Assembly: GCA_947494995.1 (NCBI GenBank)
Contig: CANLWY010000001.1
Coordinates: 930,001-994,000 of the forward strand
Reading direction: 5' to 3'
Length of the DNA: 64,000 nt
From: an uncultured Campylobacterales bacterium
GTDB lineage: Bacteria; Campylobacterota; Campylobacteria; Campylobacterales; Arcobacteraceae
The notes beneath the pieces are model-generated. The model ran no database searches and was not told the DNA's origin. It worked only from the letters and a program-made list of their open reading frames with translations. The stretch's first letter is position 1; each line of letters begins with the position of its first letter. Positions 18,396 through 27,904 of this stretch are shown here, piece after piece. A program made the position numbers and the translations under genes.

Positions 18396-19223
18396 TTAAA
18401 CTAAATCTTTTTTCGCAAATATTGCATAACCTAAAAAGGCAAAACCAAATCCTAAAACTAAAGGATATAAAATTGAAAACAATACAAATGTTGTTTGTTT
18501 AAATGTATCTAGAATATAAAATGCTACTGGTCCCATTACTGTTAATTCTGGATCAAATAATGATATTGCGGCAACTCTAAAGATTTCCATAGGGTTTAAA
18601 AGAGCAATTGCAATTATAAAACCTTCGTCAAATCTATTTTGCATCATTAAAGAAATAAGTGCAATATCTATAAATGCTAATAAGAATATCCATATAAAAA
18701 ATGAAATACCAAGAGCAACCTCACTACTTTTTACAAAAGCTGAGATAAAAAAAGCAATTCCTAAGAAAGCTGATGAAAGTGAGAATAGTAATCCTGTATA
18801 TAAAAAGAAAATATTCCAAGGAATCTCTGCTCCTATAAATGCTCCATATACAATAGCAATAAGCATTGCAAAAAATACAGGTAAGAATACAGTAAAGAAT
18901 CTTCCTAGAATTTTTCCCCAATAATATTGTTTTAGTGATATTGGAAAAGATAACATATATTCTAAAATATGAGTATCTCTATCTCCTGAGATAGAACGAA
19001 CTGTTGTAATCAAAATAAAAATTGGTAAAATTACAATTGTTACTTGTATATACATAAGTAGGAGTCTACTTAATCCACTAAATCCCATAACTTGCGATTG
19101 CGTAACACCTGCTATAAAAAATAGGGCAATCATTCCACCAAATACTAAAGAGTAAACAACAAACCATTTTGCTCTTATTGACTCTTTTAAATCAAGGTAA
19201 GCTATTAAGGCTAAATTTTTCAT
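18396..19223 (-). CDS. nosY: NosY, ABC transporter permease
   Basis: A 275-residue integral membrane protein with six predicted helices, of the ABC-2 permease type. With NosF it forms an ATP-driven complex needed for CuZ site assembly of N2O reductase, thought to export a sulfur species. It overlaps the upstream nosL-type gene by 1 nt (stop/start sharing) and is followed 11 nt later by the second nosL. Confidence 0.85.
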   Translation of the reverse strand: MKNLALIAYLDLKESIRAKWFVVYSLVFGGMIALFFIAGVTQSQVMGFSGLSRLLLMYIQVTIVILPIFILITTVRSISGDRDTHILEYMLSFPISLKQYYWGKILGRFFTVFLPVFFAMLIAIVYGAFIGAEIPWNIFFLYTGLLFSLSSAFLGIAFFISAFVKSSEVALGISFFIWIFLLAFIDIALISLMMQNRFDEGFIIAIALLNPMEIFRVAAISLFDPELTVMGPVAFYILDTFKQTTFVLFSILYPLVLGFGFAFLGYAIFAKKDLV

Positions 19224-19687
19224 TATCTTCCTCTTTCAAGTACTCTTTTTGACATTTCATTAAAGTCAATTATCTCTGAGTTTTTATCAGTTATAGACTC
19301 TTTACTTGCATTTGCAGAGAATCCATATGCCATAGGTGTTTTATGTACAGTATCATAGTATGCAGTTCTTGCATCAATCCACTCAGATGTTTTTACATCT
19401 GTAATCCATATTTTTGCACTATCTTTCCATTCAATATTTTCTTCTTTAAACCATAAGATAACACAGCCTATATCATCAAATACATAACTTTTACCAGTTT
19501 TTTCATTTAATACCTGTGCCGCATGGTTTCTTTCGCTAATTACCATTTTACATCTTGCACACATATCTCTATCCCAATGAATTTTTCTAGGACCTTTTAT
19601 TGTCTCTTTTTCACAAGCTGTTAATATTGGCATAAGTGTTAATGCAGCAGTTCCTTGTAAAAATCTTCTTCTATTTATTGAAATCAT
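19223..19687 (-). CDS. NosL-type protein with Tat-like signal
   Basis: A 154-residue protein with an N-terminal NRRRFLQGTAAL Tat-like signal ending in LTACE, which also reads as a lipobox, so it may be a lipoprotein. The mature part has DRDMCARCKMVISERNHAAQ, the Cys/Met cluster of NosL-family copper chaperones, followed by YVFDDIGCVILWF. It lies between nosF and nosY, an extra nosL-type gene compared with the classical Wolinella cluster. It likely delivers Cu(I) to NosZ. Confidence 0.78.
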   Translation of the reverse strand: MISINRRRFLQGTAALTLMPILTACEKETIKGPRKIHWDRDMCARCKMVISERNHAAQVLNEKTGKSYVFDDIGCVILWFKEENIEWKDSAKIWITDVKTSEWIDARTAYYDTVHKTPMAYGFSANASKESITDKNSEIIDFNEMSKRVLERGR

Positions 19688-19696
19688 TTTTTATTC

Positions 19697-20335
19697 CTAC
19701 ACTTTTTCATCTGATATAATTTTTCCTAAATCCATATAGATTTGTCTATTTACAATATCTTTTACTTCATCAAGTCTATGGGTTACAAATAAAGAGATTT
19801 TCTCTTTTTCATTCTCTTCTAAAAGTCTATAGAAATCATCTCTAGCTTTTGGGTCTAAGTTGGCTGTTGGTTCATCGTAAATTATAATTTCACTCTTTTT
19901 TGCTAAAGAGATTGCAATTAACATTTTTTGCTTCATCCCACCTGATAGTTTAAAGAAAGATTTGTATAAATTAGATTTTATATCTAGTTTCATTTCATTT
20001 GCGTAATGCATAATTTGCTCTTTATCAACATTTGAACTTGTCTGGATATATTTCATTAACTCATCAAGGTTCAGTTTTATAGGAGGTGGAAGTTGAGGTA
20101 CAAAAGATATTGCATCTAATACTTCTATTCTCTCTTTTATTGGATTAAATCCATTGATTAAAACTTCTCCTGAATTTGGATGGTAATAACCCATAATTGA
20201 ACGTATCAAGGTTGTTTTCCCTGCACCGTTTGGTCCCATTAAAGCAACGTGGTCATTTTTATTAAACTCCACGCTGATATTGTCTAAAGAGACATGTGAT
20301 GCAAATTTTTTTGTTAAATTTGTAACTTGTATCAT
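19697..20335 (-). CDS. nosF: NosF, ABC transporter ATPase
   Basis: A 212-residue ATPase with Walker A GPNGAGKTT, ABC signature LSGGMKQKM, and Walker B IIYDEPTANLD, followed by the switch His (FVTHRLDEV). It partners NosY in copper/sulfur-centre maturation of N2O reductase. It is 1 nt downstream of nosH and 9 nt upstream of the nosL-type gene. Confidence 0.9.
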   Translation of the reverse strand: MIQVTNLTKKFASHVSLDNISVEFNKNDHVALMGPNGAGKTTLIRSIMGYYHPNSGEVLINGFNPIKERIEVLDAISFVPQLPPPIKLNLDELMKYIQTSSNVDKEQIMHYANEMKLDIKSNLYKSFFKLSGGMKQKMLIAISLAKKSEIIIYDEPTANLDPKARDDFYRLLEENEKEKISLFVTHRLDEVKDIVNRQIYMDLGKIISDEKV

Positions 20336-20336
20336 T

Positions 20337-21242
20337 TTATATTAAACCTTTTAATCTAAAATCAAATTTTAGTGCATCTGAATGACATACATCAATACAT
20401 CTTCCACATAAAGTACAATCTGCACCTGTAACATATTGTCTAGTAATACCTTTTTCTTTTCTTTGTTCATCATATTTAGCTTTTGTTAAATCCAATACTT
20501 GGTTTTCAAAGCAAACATCATGGCATACCATACAGTGGTCACATGCATCATTCCATTCAATTCTAAGACCACTTACTTTTCCAATATATCCATAAGTAGT
20601 TCCTATTGGACAAAGATAAGTACACCAAGCACGTCTTGAATAAAATACTTCAATTAAAAATACTATTAAAACCCAGCCTAATGCTAAACTCCATCCATAA
20701 GCGATGAATCTACTTAAGATTCCTACGACATTGAATGTTTCAAATACTAAATAACCACTTGTAAATGCCATAATCACAAACATAAACCAAAAGATATGTC
20801 TTACTCTATGATCAAATTTTCTATCTTTGATTACTTTTTTTGAGACTAAATTATTATGTATTTTTTCTGCTATTTCACTAAGTAGTCCATATGGACATAC
20901 CCAAGAACAGTAGCTTCTTCCACCAATTAAAAGATAAAAAACTAAAATAGTTGTTGTTCCTATTATCATATTTACTGGCATATGATAAGTTGCAAGATAC
21001 ATCTGAATTGTTGTAAAAGGATCTATTAAGTGAAATCCTAAAAATCTTGAACCATTTAGTGTTCCTTCTAATGTTTGTATATCTATTGCGAATGATAAAA
21101 AGAAAAGAAGATGTATAGCAATTACTACAAGCCATCTTTTCATTCTATATGAAAAGTATGTTTTTCCTTCTTTTGTTTTATCAAAAAATGTTGACCAAAA
21201 TGTTGAATTCTTTATTGTTTCTCTATTGTTCCATTTATCCAT
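20337..21242 (-). CDS. nosH: NosH, NapH-like membrane iron-sulfur protein
   Basis: A 301-residue protein with four to five transmembrane helices, the NapH-type CxxxCP motifs (CSWVCPYGLL, CTYLCPIGT) and two C-terminal ferredoxin clusters (CDHCMVCHDVC, CTLCGRCIDVCHSDA). In Wolinella-type clusters NosG and NosH are proposed to form a menaquinol dehydrogenase that feeds electrons, via the NosC cytochromes, to NosZ. It is located 23 nt downstream of nosC2. Confidence 0.88.
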   Translation of the reverse strand: MDKWNNRETIKNSTFWSTFFDKTKEGKTYFSYRMKRWLVVIAIHLLFFLSFAIDIQTLEGTLNGSRFLGFHLIDPFTTIQMYLATYHMPVNMIIGTTTILVFYLLIGGRSYCSWVCPYGLLSEIAEKIHNNLVSKKVIKDRKFDHRVRHIFWFMFVIMAFTSGYLVFETFNVVGILSRFIAYGWSLALGWVLIVFLIEVFYSRRAWCTYLCPIGTTYGYIGKVSGLRIEWNDACDHCMVCHDVCFENQVLDLTKAKYDEQRKEKGITRQYVTGADCTLCGRCIDVCHSDALKFDFRLKGLI

Positions 21243-21265
21243 CTTAACGTCCTAACAGCATATAG

Positions 21266-21766
21266 CTATTTTGATAAAGCCTCTTGTTTAGCTTTAAATT
21301 GTGAAATCTCTTTTGCAAACTCTTTTAACTCTTCTTCTGAAAGGTTCATTAATAATCCTTTCATAATAAGGTTTTCTTTTCTTCCTGCTTTAAAATCAAC
21401 TAAATCTTTATATAGCTTCTCTTCTGATTGACCAATAATTCCTGGTCCCATAAGCTTTCTACCATTTTGCATCCCAGAACCATCAACTCCATGACATGAA
21501 GCACATTTACTTTTATAAGCATTACTAACTTGAAAAACAGATGTATTTCCTGCTTTATCTCTTAGCGCTTTTAATTTATCTTGCTCAATATCTTTTTCTT
21601 CTATTGGATCAATCTTTGCATTTTGTTCCAATGTTTTTAAATCTTGAATAACATGTCCAGCTCGTCCACCTTGAAAAGCAGGTCCTGTATTAAAGGTATA
21701 TAGCATTAATGCAATTACTGCAATTGTAGAGATTAATGCAATTATTCTTTTTAATGTATTTATCAT
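21266..21766 (-). CDS. nosC2: NosC2, monohaem cytochrome c
   Basis: A 166-residue protein with an N-terminal membrane anchor/signal (about residues 7-25) and one haem motif CASCHGVDGSG, then MGPGIIG and a Met-bearing loop (IMKGLLMNLS). It is proposed to carry electrons between NosGH and NosZ. It overlaps nosC1 by 4 nt (ATGA) and shares with it the C-terminal layout LVDFK/GLL/LSEEELKEFA, so the two are diverged paralogues. Confidence 0.85.
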   Translation of the reverse strand: MINTLKRIIALISTIAVIALMLYTFNTGPAFQGGRAGHVIQDLKTLEQNAKIDPIEEKDIEQDKLKALRDKAGNTSVFQVSNAYKSKCASCHGVDGSGMQNGRKLMGPGIIGQSEEKLYKDLVDFKAGRKENLIMKGLLMNLSEEELKEFAKEISQFKAKQEALSK

Positions 21767-22362
21767 TTTAAGGCCTTAACTTCTTTATTAAATTCAAAAA
21801 TTTCATCAGCTAGTTTTTTTACATTCTCTTCTGACATTCTATTTACTAAGCCTGTCATTAATACATTTGCATCTTTATTGTTTTTAAATTTCATAATACT
21901 AGTAAAGATTTCATCTGCGTTTTTATCTAAAAGAGATGGTCCTATTATCCCATTTGCATAATCATTGTGACAAGCAGAACACTTTACAATGAACTCTTTA
22001 CTAAGTCTTTTTACAAGTAATGAAATCTTAACTTTTTCATAAGGACTTCTTACATGCATATTTGCATCAATATTAGTTCTAGGTTTTACTCTAACTGCTG
22101 CATCTTCATTTGCAGGTTTAGAATTTGGATCATATTTACTTTTTACTCCATTGTAGTTAAAGTAATATGTTTCATTTTCTTTACTCTTTGTCTCTTTTTC
22201 TGCAACCTTAATCTCTTTAGCATTTTTATTCTCTACAACTTCAATTTTTAAAGCTTTTTGAGTTTCTACTTTTTGTACAGGAACTTTTTTTTCTTCTTCT
22301 TTTTCCGAACATCCTGAGATTAATAGTATAACTGCAGTACTTAATAATATTTTTTTAATCAC
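21763..22362 (-). CDS. nosC1: NosC1, lipoprotein monohaem cytochrome c
   Basis: A 199-residue protein with a lipoprotein signal (LLISGCSEKEE), a charged linker rich in Lys/Glu, and a C-terminal haem domain with CSACHNDYANGIIGP. It is likely tethered to a membrane and works with NosC2 in electron transfer to NosZ. It overlaps nosG by 4 nt and nosC2 by 4 nt, showing tight translational coupling. Confidence 0.85.
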   Translation of the reverse strand: MIKKILLSTAVILLISGCSEKEEEKKVPVQKVETQKALKIEVVENKNAKEIKVAEKETKSKENETYYFNYNGVKSKYDPNSKPANEDAAVRVKPRTNIDANMHVRSPYEKVKISLLVKRLSKEFIVKCSACHNDYANGIIGPSLLDKNADEIFTSIMKFKNNKDANVLMTGLVNRMSEENVKKLADEIFEFNKEVKALK

Positions 22363-23102
22363 GACTTAATTCCTTTTACATAATAATCTTCATATGTGAG
22401 TCTTGGCTTAACTACAATAGCAGGCTCATTTGCTGGACATAGCTCTTCACATACACCGCAACCTATACAACCTTCATAAATATGTGGTTTTTTTCCATTT
22501 CCTTCACCAATCATTGAAATTGCACTCAAAGGATTTTCTAAAGGACACATATCCGCACAAATAGTACATTGCTTTCCTTCAAACTCATCAAGTTTTTCTA
22601 ATAGGTCAAGTTCTAATTGAGTTACATTTCTTTGTGCATTTGTAAACTCATGTATTCTTTTACTATGACCTTTTGGAACAGGTGTATTTGTAAGTGCTAA
22701 ACACTTATTAGGAAATTCTAAAACTGCAATTCCCATTTGTGCTTCTTCTGGTTTCTCTATTTTATGATCAAGTGCTCCACTTGGACAGGCTAAAACACAA
22801 GGAACAGCTGTACATGCATAACATCCTCTTTCTCTTGCATCAATATATGGAGTTCCAATTCCATGACCTTTTGCCATATCAGCTAGTTTTATTGAGTGAT
22901 AAGGGCATACTTGTAAACATTGACCACATTTGATACATAAAGCTAAAAACTCTTTTTCTCCCACTGCTCCAGGGGGTCTTAGTCTCATCTCTGCTTTAAG
23001 TGCATAAGGACTTATTACAACTCCTGCTCCAAGAGCAACCCCTAGCATTCCTAGTGTTGAAAATTTAATAAAATTTCTTCTATCTTTTTTTATACTTGTC
23101 AT
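22359..23102 (-). CDS. nosG: NosG, NapG-like periplasmic ferredoxin
   Basis: A 247-residue protein with a Tat signal (KDRRNFIKFSTLG) and four [4Fe-4S] cluster motifs: CIKCGQCLQVCP, CYACTAVPCVLACP, CTICADMCP and CIGCGVCEELCP. It is homologous to NapG and forms, with membrane NosH, the presumed quinol-oxidising module for N2O respiration. It is 10 nt downstream of nosD. Confidence 0.9.
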   Translation of the reverse strand: MTSIKKDRRNFIKFSTLGMLGVALGAGVVISPYALKAEMRLRPPGAVGEKEFLALCIKCGQCLQVCPYHSIKLADMAKGHGIGTPYIDARERGCYACTAVPCVLACPSGALDHKIEKPEEAQMGIAVLEFPNKCLALTNTPVPKGHSKRIHEFTNAQRNVTQLELDLLEKLDEFEGKQCTICADMCPLENPLSAISMIGEGNGKKPHIYEGCIGCGVCEELCPANEPAIVVKPRLTYEDYYVKGIKS

Positions 23103-23112
23103 TATTAAATCC

Positions 23113-24327
23113 TTATAACTTTAACTTTGGTTTATTATCTTGCATTAAAAATACCGGTTCACTAAAAGGTGCTAGTTTTGCTAGAAAATTAAGTAATGAA
23201 ATAACAGGTGACCCATAAAAAAACTTTACATTTGGATTATAAACCCAAAGTTGGTCTGCATATTTATATACTTTATGTGGAGTATCACCTACGTTATCTC
23301 CATCTTTATCAAATCCTTCATAGTTATCCCAGTAATTCCCTACAATTTCATTTTTGTAAGTTCTAGCACCTCTACTATCATTTACCACATCTTCAATATT
23401 TCCTAAAATTGTATTCTTTTTTATAATATTATTTTCACTTAAAGAGTGAAAGTGAATAGCTTCAGAGTTATATAAAATTTTATTCTCTTCTATCCAGTTA
23501 TTAGTATCTGGTTCAAAAGGAGATCTATCTATATAAATTCCTGTAGCATTATAAAGTACAGTATTGTCTTTTAGTGTAAAGTTCGAAACATCTTTAAGTC
23601 CAATACCCATACCAGTAGCTCCAAGTGAACTTTTTACAACATTTCCTGTTGCAATAGTATCTTTACTGTACATAAAAAATATTCCTACAGAATTAAACTT
23701 ATATATATTGTTTCTTACAAAGTTTTTTCCTGCATACATAAAGTGTAAGGAATATCTATTATATTCCCCATAGTTCTCTGATATTTCATTTCCATGAGAA
23801 TACCAAACTACCATATCTCTTGATTTTACAACCTTGTTTTTTGTAACAATATTATCATTTGAGTACCAAAGTCTAAGAGCATCACCTCTTAATCCTAAGT
23901 CTAAATCTTTTGATGTAATATAATTGTTTGAAAAAATAGAGTTATTTGTCATTGAAATATCAAGTCCAAATAGAGTATCTCTTATAATACAATCTGATAT
24001 TTCAGATTGTTTAGAGTTTTCTATTTTTATTCCTGCATCTAATTTATCATGTCTTGCTCCACTATTTTGAATAGTTAGATTTTTTAAAGTTACATATGGA
24101 CTGTTTATTGTTACAACTGTACCAACTCCAAGACCATCAATAATAACTCCATCTTCTTTTCCTATAATTGATAAAGGTTTTTTAATTACAATTGAACCTT
24201 TATAAATACCTTTAGGAAGTTTTAAAATTGAACCTTCAGGTGCTTTGTCTATTGCTTCTTGCAATATATTTGCATATAAAAAGTTGAATAATAAAAAAGA
24301 AAAAGCAACAAAAATTTTAAACATCAT
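23113..24327 (-). CDS. nosD: NosD, periplasmic copper-site maturation protein
   Basis: A 404-residue secreted protein with a signal peptide (about 18 residues) and a right-handed parallel beta-helix made of repeated short N/I-rich coils (for example NSIFSNNYI, NIVTKNKVV, NNIIKKNTIL), the CASH/NosD fold. It acts with NosF and NosY in assembling the CuZ centre. It shares 1 nt with the nosB stop (stop/start overlap). Confidence 0.9.
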   Translation of the reverse strand: MMFKIFVAFSFLLFNFLYANILQEAIDKAPEGSILKLPKGIYKGSIVIKKPLSIIGKEDGVIIDGLGVGTVVTINSPYVTLKNLTIQNSGARHDKLDAGIKIENSKQSEISDCIIRDTLFGLDISMTNNSIFSNNYITSKDLDLGLRGDALRLWYSNDNIVTKNKVVKSRDMVVWYSHGNEISENYGEYNRYSLHFMYAGKNFVRNNIYKFNSVGIFFMYSKDTIATGNVVKSSLGATGMGIGLKDVSNFTLKDNTVLYNATGIYIDRSPFEPDTNNWIEENKILYNSEAIHFHSLSENNIIKKNTILGNIEDVVNDSRGARTYKNEIVGNYWDNYEGFDKDGDNVGDTPHKVYKYADQLWVYNPNVKFFYGSPVISLLNFLAKLAPFSEPVFLMQDNKPKLKL

Positions 24328-25121
24328 TAAGCCTTATAGTTGATTCCTGTTTCATTCATAGCTTTATTTTTAGATAGAATAGATAATAAGCTAAATAGAC
24401 CAATTGCTAATATTACATAGAAACCTATAGTTGGATATGAGTGAGTTGTAAATTGTGCAATCTTTCCATCTCCAAAAACTGTAGGCATAAAGGGTTTAAT
24501 TTTAAATGCACCCCAATCATGTAGATTGTGACCAAACCAATAAAGCCAATATGAATAATCAGCAATAAATAATAGTGGCAATGATGCAGGTATATACATG
24601 ATATATGTTAATATTTTTTTATGAAAAAGAATAAAATAAATCATAAAAAGAGAAAGTCCTAAAAGAGCATATATTCCTATTTCTCTTTCTAAAATTCCAC
24701 CTCTCCACATAGGATCCATCCCTACATAGTGATTAATTGTATTCATTTCATGAACCTCACCTGAAAACCCATCAAAATGAAAGAATACAGGTATCCCATC
24801 AGGGAAGGCTTCTTTTGGATAATTTGGTGCCTCAAGGGAACAGGACCATATAGGAAGTGAAGCTACACCAATTTCTGCAGATGTTTCAATCATCATCTCC
24901 AAGTCATTATGTGCTTCTTTTGGCGTTGTAGTACTTTTATATCTTCCTTGATTATAGAAGTTCCAAACCTTTATAGCTAAAGGAGAAACTTCTTCAGGTT
25001 TTCCTTCATCTATTTTATTTAATGTTCCATGAAAAGCTATCATTGGAAAAGTAAATGCTACTGTTAATAAAATAATTGCAATTGTTGCATATATTTTTGA
25101 TTTTATAAAACTTGAATGCAT
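24327..25121 (-). CDS. nosB: NosB, polytopic membrane protein
   Basis: A 264-residue protein with five to six predicted membrane helices and a large extracytoplasmic loop after TM1. Its position directly after nosZ identifies it as NosB of clade II nos clusters, a membrane protein required for or associated with N2O respiration whose molecular function is not established. Conserved-looking features are EASPLAIKVWNFYNQG-like text (SPLAIKVWNFYNQGRY) and paired Trp residues (WLYWFGHNLHDW). Confidence 0.8.
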   Translation of the reverse strand: MHSSFIKSKIYATIAIILLTVAFTFPMIAFHGTLNKIDEGKPEEVSPLAIKVWNFYNQGRYKSTTTPKEAHNDLEMMIETSAEIGVASLPIWSCSLEAPNYPKEAFPDGIPVFFHFDGFSGEVHEMNTINHYVGMDPMWRGGILEREIGIYALLGLSLFMIYFILFHKKILTYIMYIPASLPLLFIADYSYWLYWFGHNLHDWGAFKIKPFMPTVFGDGKIAQFTTHSYPTIGFYVILAIGLFSLLSILSKNKAMNETGINYKA

Positions 25122-25216
25122 TTTTGTCCTTCAGTTTAAGTTTTAAAATATAAGTTAAAGTAATAACTTATATTTTAGGACTTATAATTTAATAGAATAT
25201 CAAAAGTGATTACTTT

Positions 25217-25251
25217 TGTCGTTGATTTCTATCAACAAAAGAGGAAGAACA
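25217..25251 (-). promoter_or_regulatory. Perfect FNR-type box inside a hairpin between nosZ and nosB
   Basis: TTGATTTCTATCAA at 25222-25235 is an exact TTGAT-N4-ATCAA palindrome, the consensus for FNR/CRP-class anaerobic regulators. Flanking bases extend it to a larger hairpin (CTTTTGT..ACAAAAG, read on the minus strand). It lies about 43 nt after the nosZ stop and about 100 nt before the nosB start. It may be an internal promoter control site or an mRNA stabiliser separating abundant nosZ from the accessory genes. Confidence 0.5.
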
Positions 25252-25277
25252 AATGTCCTTCCACTCTTTATTAGATT

Positions 25278-27875
25278 TTAGAAAAGGTTAGCGTTTTCAT
25301 CAATCCATTTAAGATATTCAATAATATCTTTTGTTTCTTCTTCTGTCATATGTTGGTTAGGCATTTTTAAATTAAAGTAATCAATCATACCTTTTACATA
25401 TGGGTCATCATACATAGTTTCTGGTCTTAAAATAAATCTACTAACCCAATCAACACCATTTTCATGTCTTTGTAATACTCCAGTTAAATCAGGTCCTGAT
25501 GAAACTTTTCCAATTACGTGACAACCATTACAACCACCCTCAGCAAACGCTTTTTCACCACGTGTCGCTGATGCACTCTGTTTTGTTGCAACCTTTCTAA
25601 CTAAAGCATCTTTTGCTCTAATACCAACATCTGCTGTTTTAACCATTAATTGCCAAATCATATTTTCAAAAAGAATAGCTTTTTCAACATCTCCAGCCTC
25701 TAATGCTTCATTAGCTAATTTTTTCTGTGCAGGAATTTGCCCATATTGATCAAATGCATCAGTAACTAGGTCTGCAACAACTTTGTGTTCTCCAAATTTA
25801 TTATCTTTTAAGAATTTAACAACAGATTGGATAACTGCATCAGTTGCATTATTAACTGCAACAGTTTTGTCATATTCTGCTTTTAACTCTTCAGGAGACA
25901 TTGTTTTCATTTTAATTTTTTGTGCACTTACATATTTTTTATTAGGGTCTTTAACCATTAAATAACCCATCATTTCTAAGTGAAGTGCTGAACAAAACTC
26001 TGTACAATAGTAAGGGAATACACCTTCCATATCTGCAACAAACTCTAAAGTAGTAGTTTCACCTGGTTCTAAAGAAGCATGTTGGTTATAGTTATCAATT
26101 GTAAATCCATGAGTTTCATCTTGAGCTCTCTCTAAGTTAGTCATGTGAAGAGTAATCTTATCACCCTTATTAACTGTAATTCTCTCTGGATTAATGTGAG
26201 ATCTAACTAATGTAGCATAGATAGTTACATTTTTTCCATCTCTTTCAATTCTTTCTTGACCAGCCAAAGTCTTACCAACGTGAATCTTACCAGTTTTAGA
26301 GTTTGTACCCATTTTGTATCTTACATGTGGGTGTAATTTTTCAGCTCTAATAGCTACCGCTTGGTGAGGTTCACCTAAAGGTAATGGCATGTCAACAAGT
26401 AAATCCATAGTTTTACCTCTAATATCAATCAATTGGTGATTTTGAGGGTGTAATGGACCAACATTTTGGAATCTATCAATTGACAGTTTATTAAGTGCAA
26501 TGATATATTCACCTTGAGGATCAGAAGATTTTCCTTCCATACCAGCTAAGTGACCAATGTTATAGTGAACATTCTCTTTATCTAATACTTTTAGGTTTTT
26601 GTAATCCCATTTAACAACTTGTGAGTCAACATATAATGAAGTATATACTTGACCATCAACTGGTGAGAATTGTGTATGTAAAGGCCCAAGTCCTAGCTCT
26701 AGTTGTCCGTGTAAAGATTTTTTCATATCTAAAATTGGAATACCGTATGGATCTTTTCCTACATACTCTTTATTATCAATTAATTTCTTAATTTTTCTAA
26801 AGTCATATACAGAAGCATGTGTATCTAGTTTACCACAAACAATCATATATCTACCATCAGGTGATACATCAACACCATGAGGTGATTTAGGTTCTGGAAT
26901 TAAGAATAATGCTTCATGTTTAACAGCAACTTCAATTGGAATAACTCTATGATCATTAATGATTTCTACATTTTTTGGATCTTTTGCAACTTCTGCTAAC
27001 TTTTCCCAGTTATATACATGTAAAAAGTCAGTGTCATTTCTTGACATACCTGCTTCATTTGGTGGCATTCCAACCTCAATCCCACCTGTATACATCTCTG
27101 TATTGAATGAATTAGTAAATCCCCAACCGTAACTTTCTCCTTTACCTGCATCACTTAAATCTTGGTGATATGGAGGAAACTCAATTGTATAAGAATCTTT
27201 TGGTAAGATACGACCTTTTTTATGGTCGAACTTCCACATTGTAACCCCACCTCTATAAGTTTCCTTATAGTCTTCTATTGGATGATAGTTATTATCAAAT
27301 GGAGCTGCATATTGAGACGCTTCAATAATATACTCTGAGTTTGGTGTGAAGAATGCTCCACCATGATCAGACTTAAATACTGGATTTGGTACGATTTGTT
27401 TAGTTTCAAAATCTTCAAGGTCAATAATTGCGATTCTTGGATTAGCTTTATCATTAATAGCTAACCATTTACCATCATATTTACCATCAATTTCAGAAAG
27501 TGCAGGGTGGTGAGTATCTCCCCAATTAATCTCTTTTCCTCTGATATTACCTTGTCTTAATATCTCTAGAGAGTCTTTATCATAACCATAACCTTGCCAT
27601 GGTTCTGGAGTAAATACACCAATATATTTTAAGATTCTCATTGATGGTACACCATAAACAATTACTTGTCCTGATTGTCCACCAGATGAAAATATAACAT
27701 ATTTGTCTTTTACACCAGTTGGATTATAAGTTTTTGCTGCTCTAATAACATCAATCTCAGATAGACCTCTTTCTTTCATTACTTTAGCTAACTGACTTGT
27801 TGCTCCTGATGCAACAGTGGCAGTTAGTACAGTTCCTAAAAGTAATGAAGAAAGTTTACTGTGTGTTCTTTTCAT
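25278..27875 (-). CDS. nosZ: Clade II nitrous oxide reductase NosZ with cytochrome c tail
   Basis: An 865-residue enzyme reducing N2O to N2 in the periplasm. A Sec signal peptide (about 24 residues), not a Tat signal, marks the atypical clade II type. The N-terminal beta-propeller carries CuZ histidines in DTHHPALSEIDG, KSDHGGAFF and PKSPHGVDVSPDG. The cupredoxin domain has the CuA motif YYCTEFCSALHLEMMGYL. The C-terminal cytochrome c domain has CNGCH at about residues 782-786, a fusion typical of Campylobacterota NosZ. AAGGAG precedes the ATG. It is the first gene of the nos cluster. Confidence 0.97.
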   Translation of the reverse strand: MKRTHSKLSSLLLGTVLTATVASGATSQLAKVMKERGLSEIDVIRAAKTYNPTGVKDKYVIFSSGGQSGQVIVYGVPSMRILKYIGVFTPEPWQGYGYDKDSLEILRQGNIRGKEINWGDTHHPALSEIDGKYDGKWLAINDKANPRIAIIDLEDFETKQIVPNPVFKSDHGGAFFTPNSEYIIEASQYAAPFDNNYHPIEDYKETYRGGVTMWKFDHKKGRILPKDSYTIEFPPYHQDLSDAGKGESYGWGFTNSFNTEMYTGGIEVGMPPNEAGMSRNDTDFLHVYNWEKLAEVAKDPKNVEIINDHRVIPIEVAVKHEALFLIPEPKSPHGVDVSPDGRYMIVCGKLDTHASVYDFRKIKKLIDNKEYVGKDPYGIPILDMKKSLHGQLELGLGPLHTQFSPVDGQVYTSLYVDSQVVKWDYKNLKVLDKENVHYNIGHLAGMEGKSSDPQGEYIIALNKLSIDRFQNVGPLHPQNHQLIDIRGKTMDLLVDMPLPLGEPHQAVAIRAEKLHPHVRYKMGTNSKTGKIHVGKTLAGQERIERDGKNVTIYATLVRSHINPERITVNKGDKITLHMTNLERAQDETHGFTIDNYNQHASLEPGETTTLEFVADMEGVFPYYCTEFCSALHLEMMGYLMVKDPNKKYVSAQKIKMKTMSPEELKAEYDKTVAVNNATDAVIQSVVKFLKDNKFGEHKVVADLVTDAFDQYGQIPAQKKLANEALEAGDVEKAILFENMIWQLMVKTADVGIRAKDALVRKVATKQSASATRGEKAFAEGGCNGCHVIGKVSSGPDLTGVLQRHENGVDWVSRFILRPETMYDDPYVKGMIDYFNLKMPNQHMTEEETKDIIEYLKWIDENANLF

Positions 27876-27904
27876 CTTAACTTCTCCTTCTTAATTTAAT
27901 TAAC

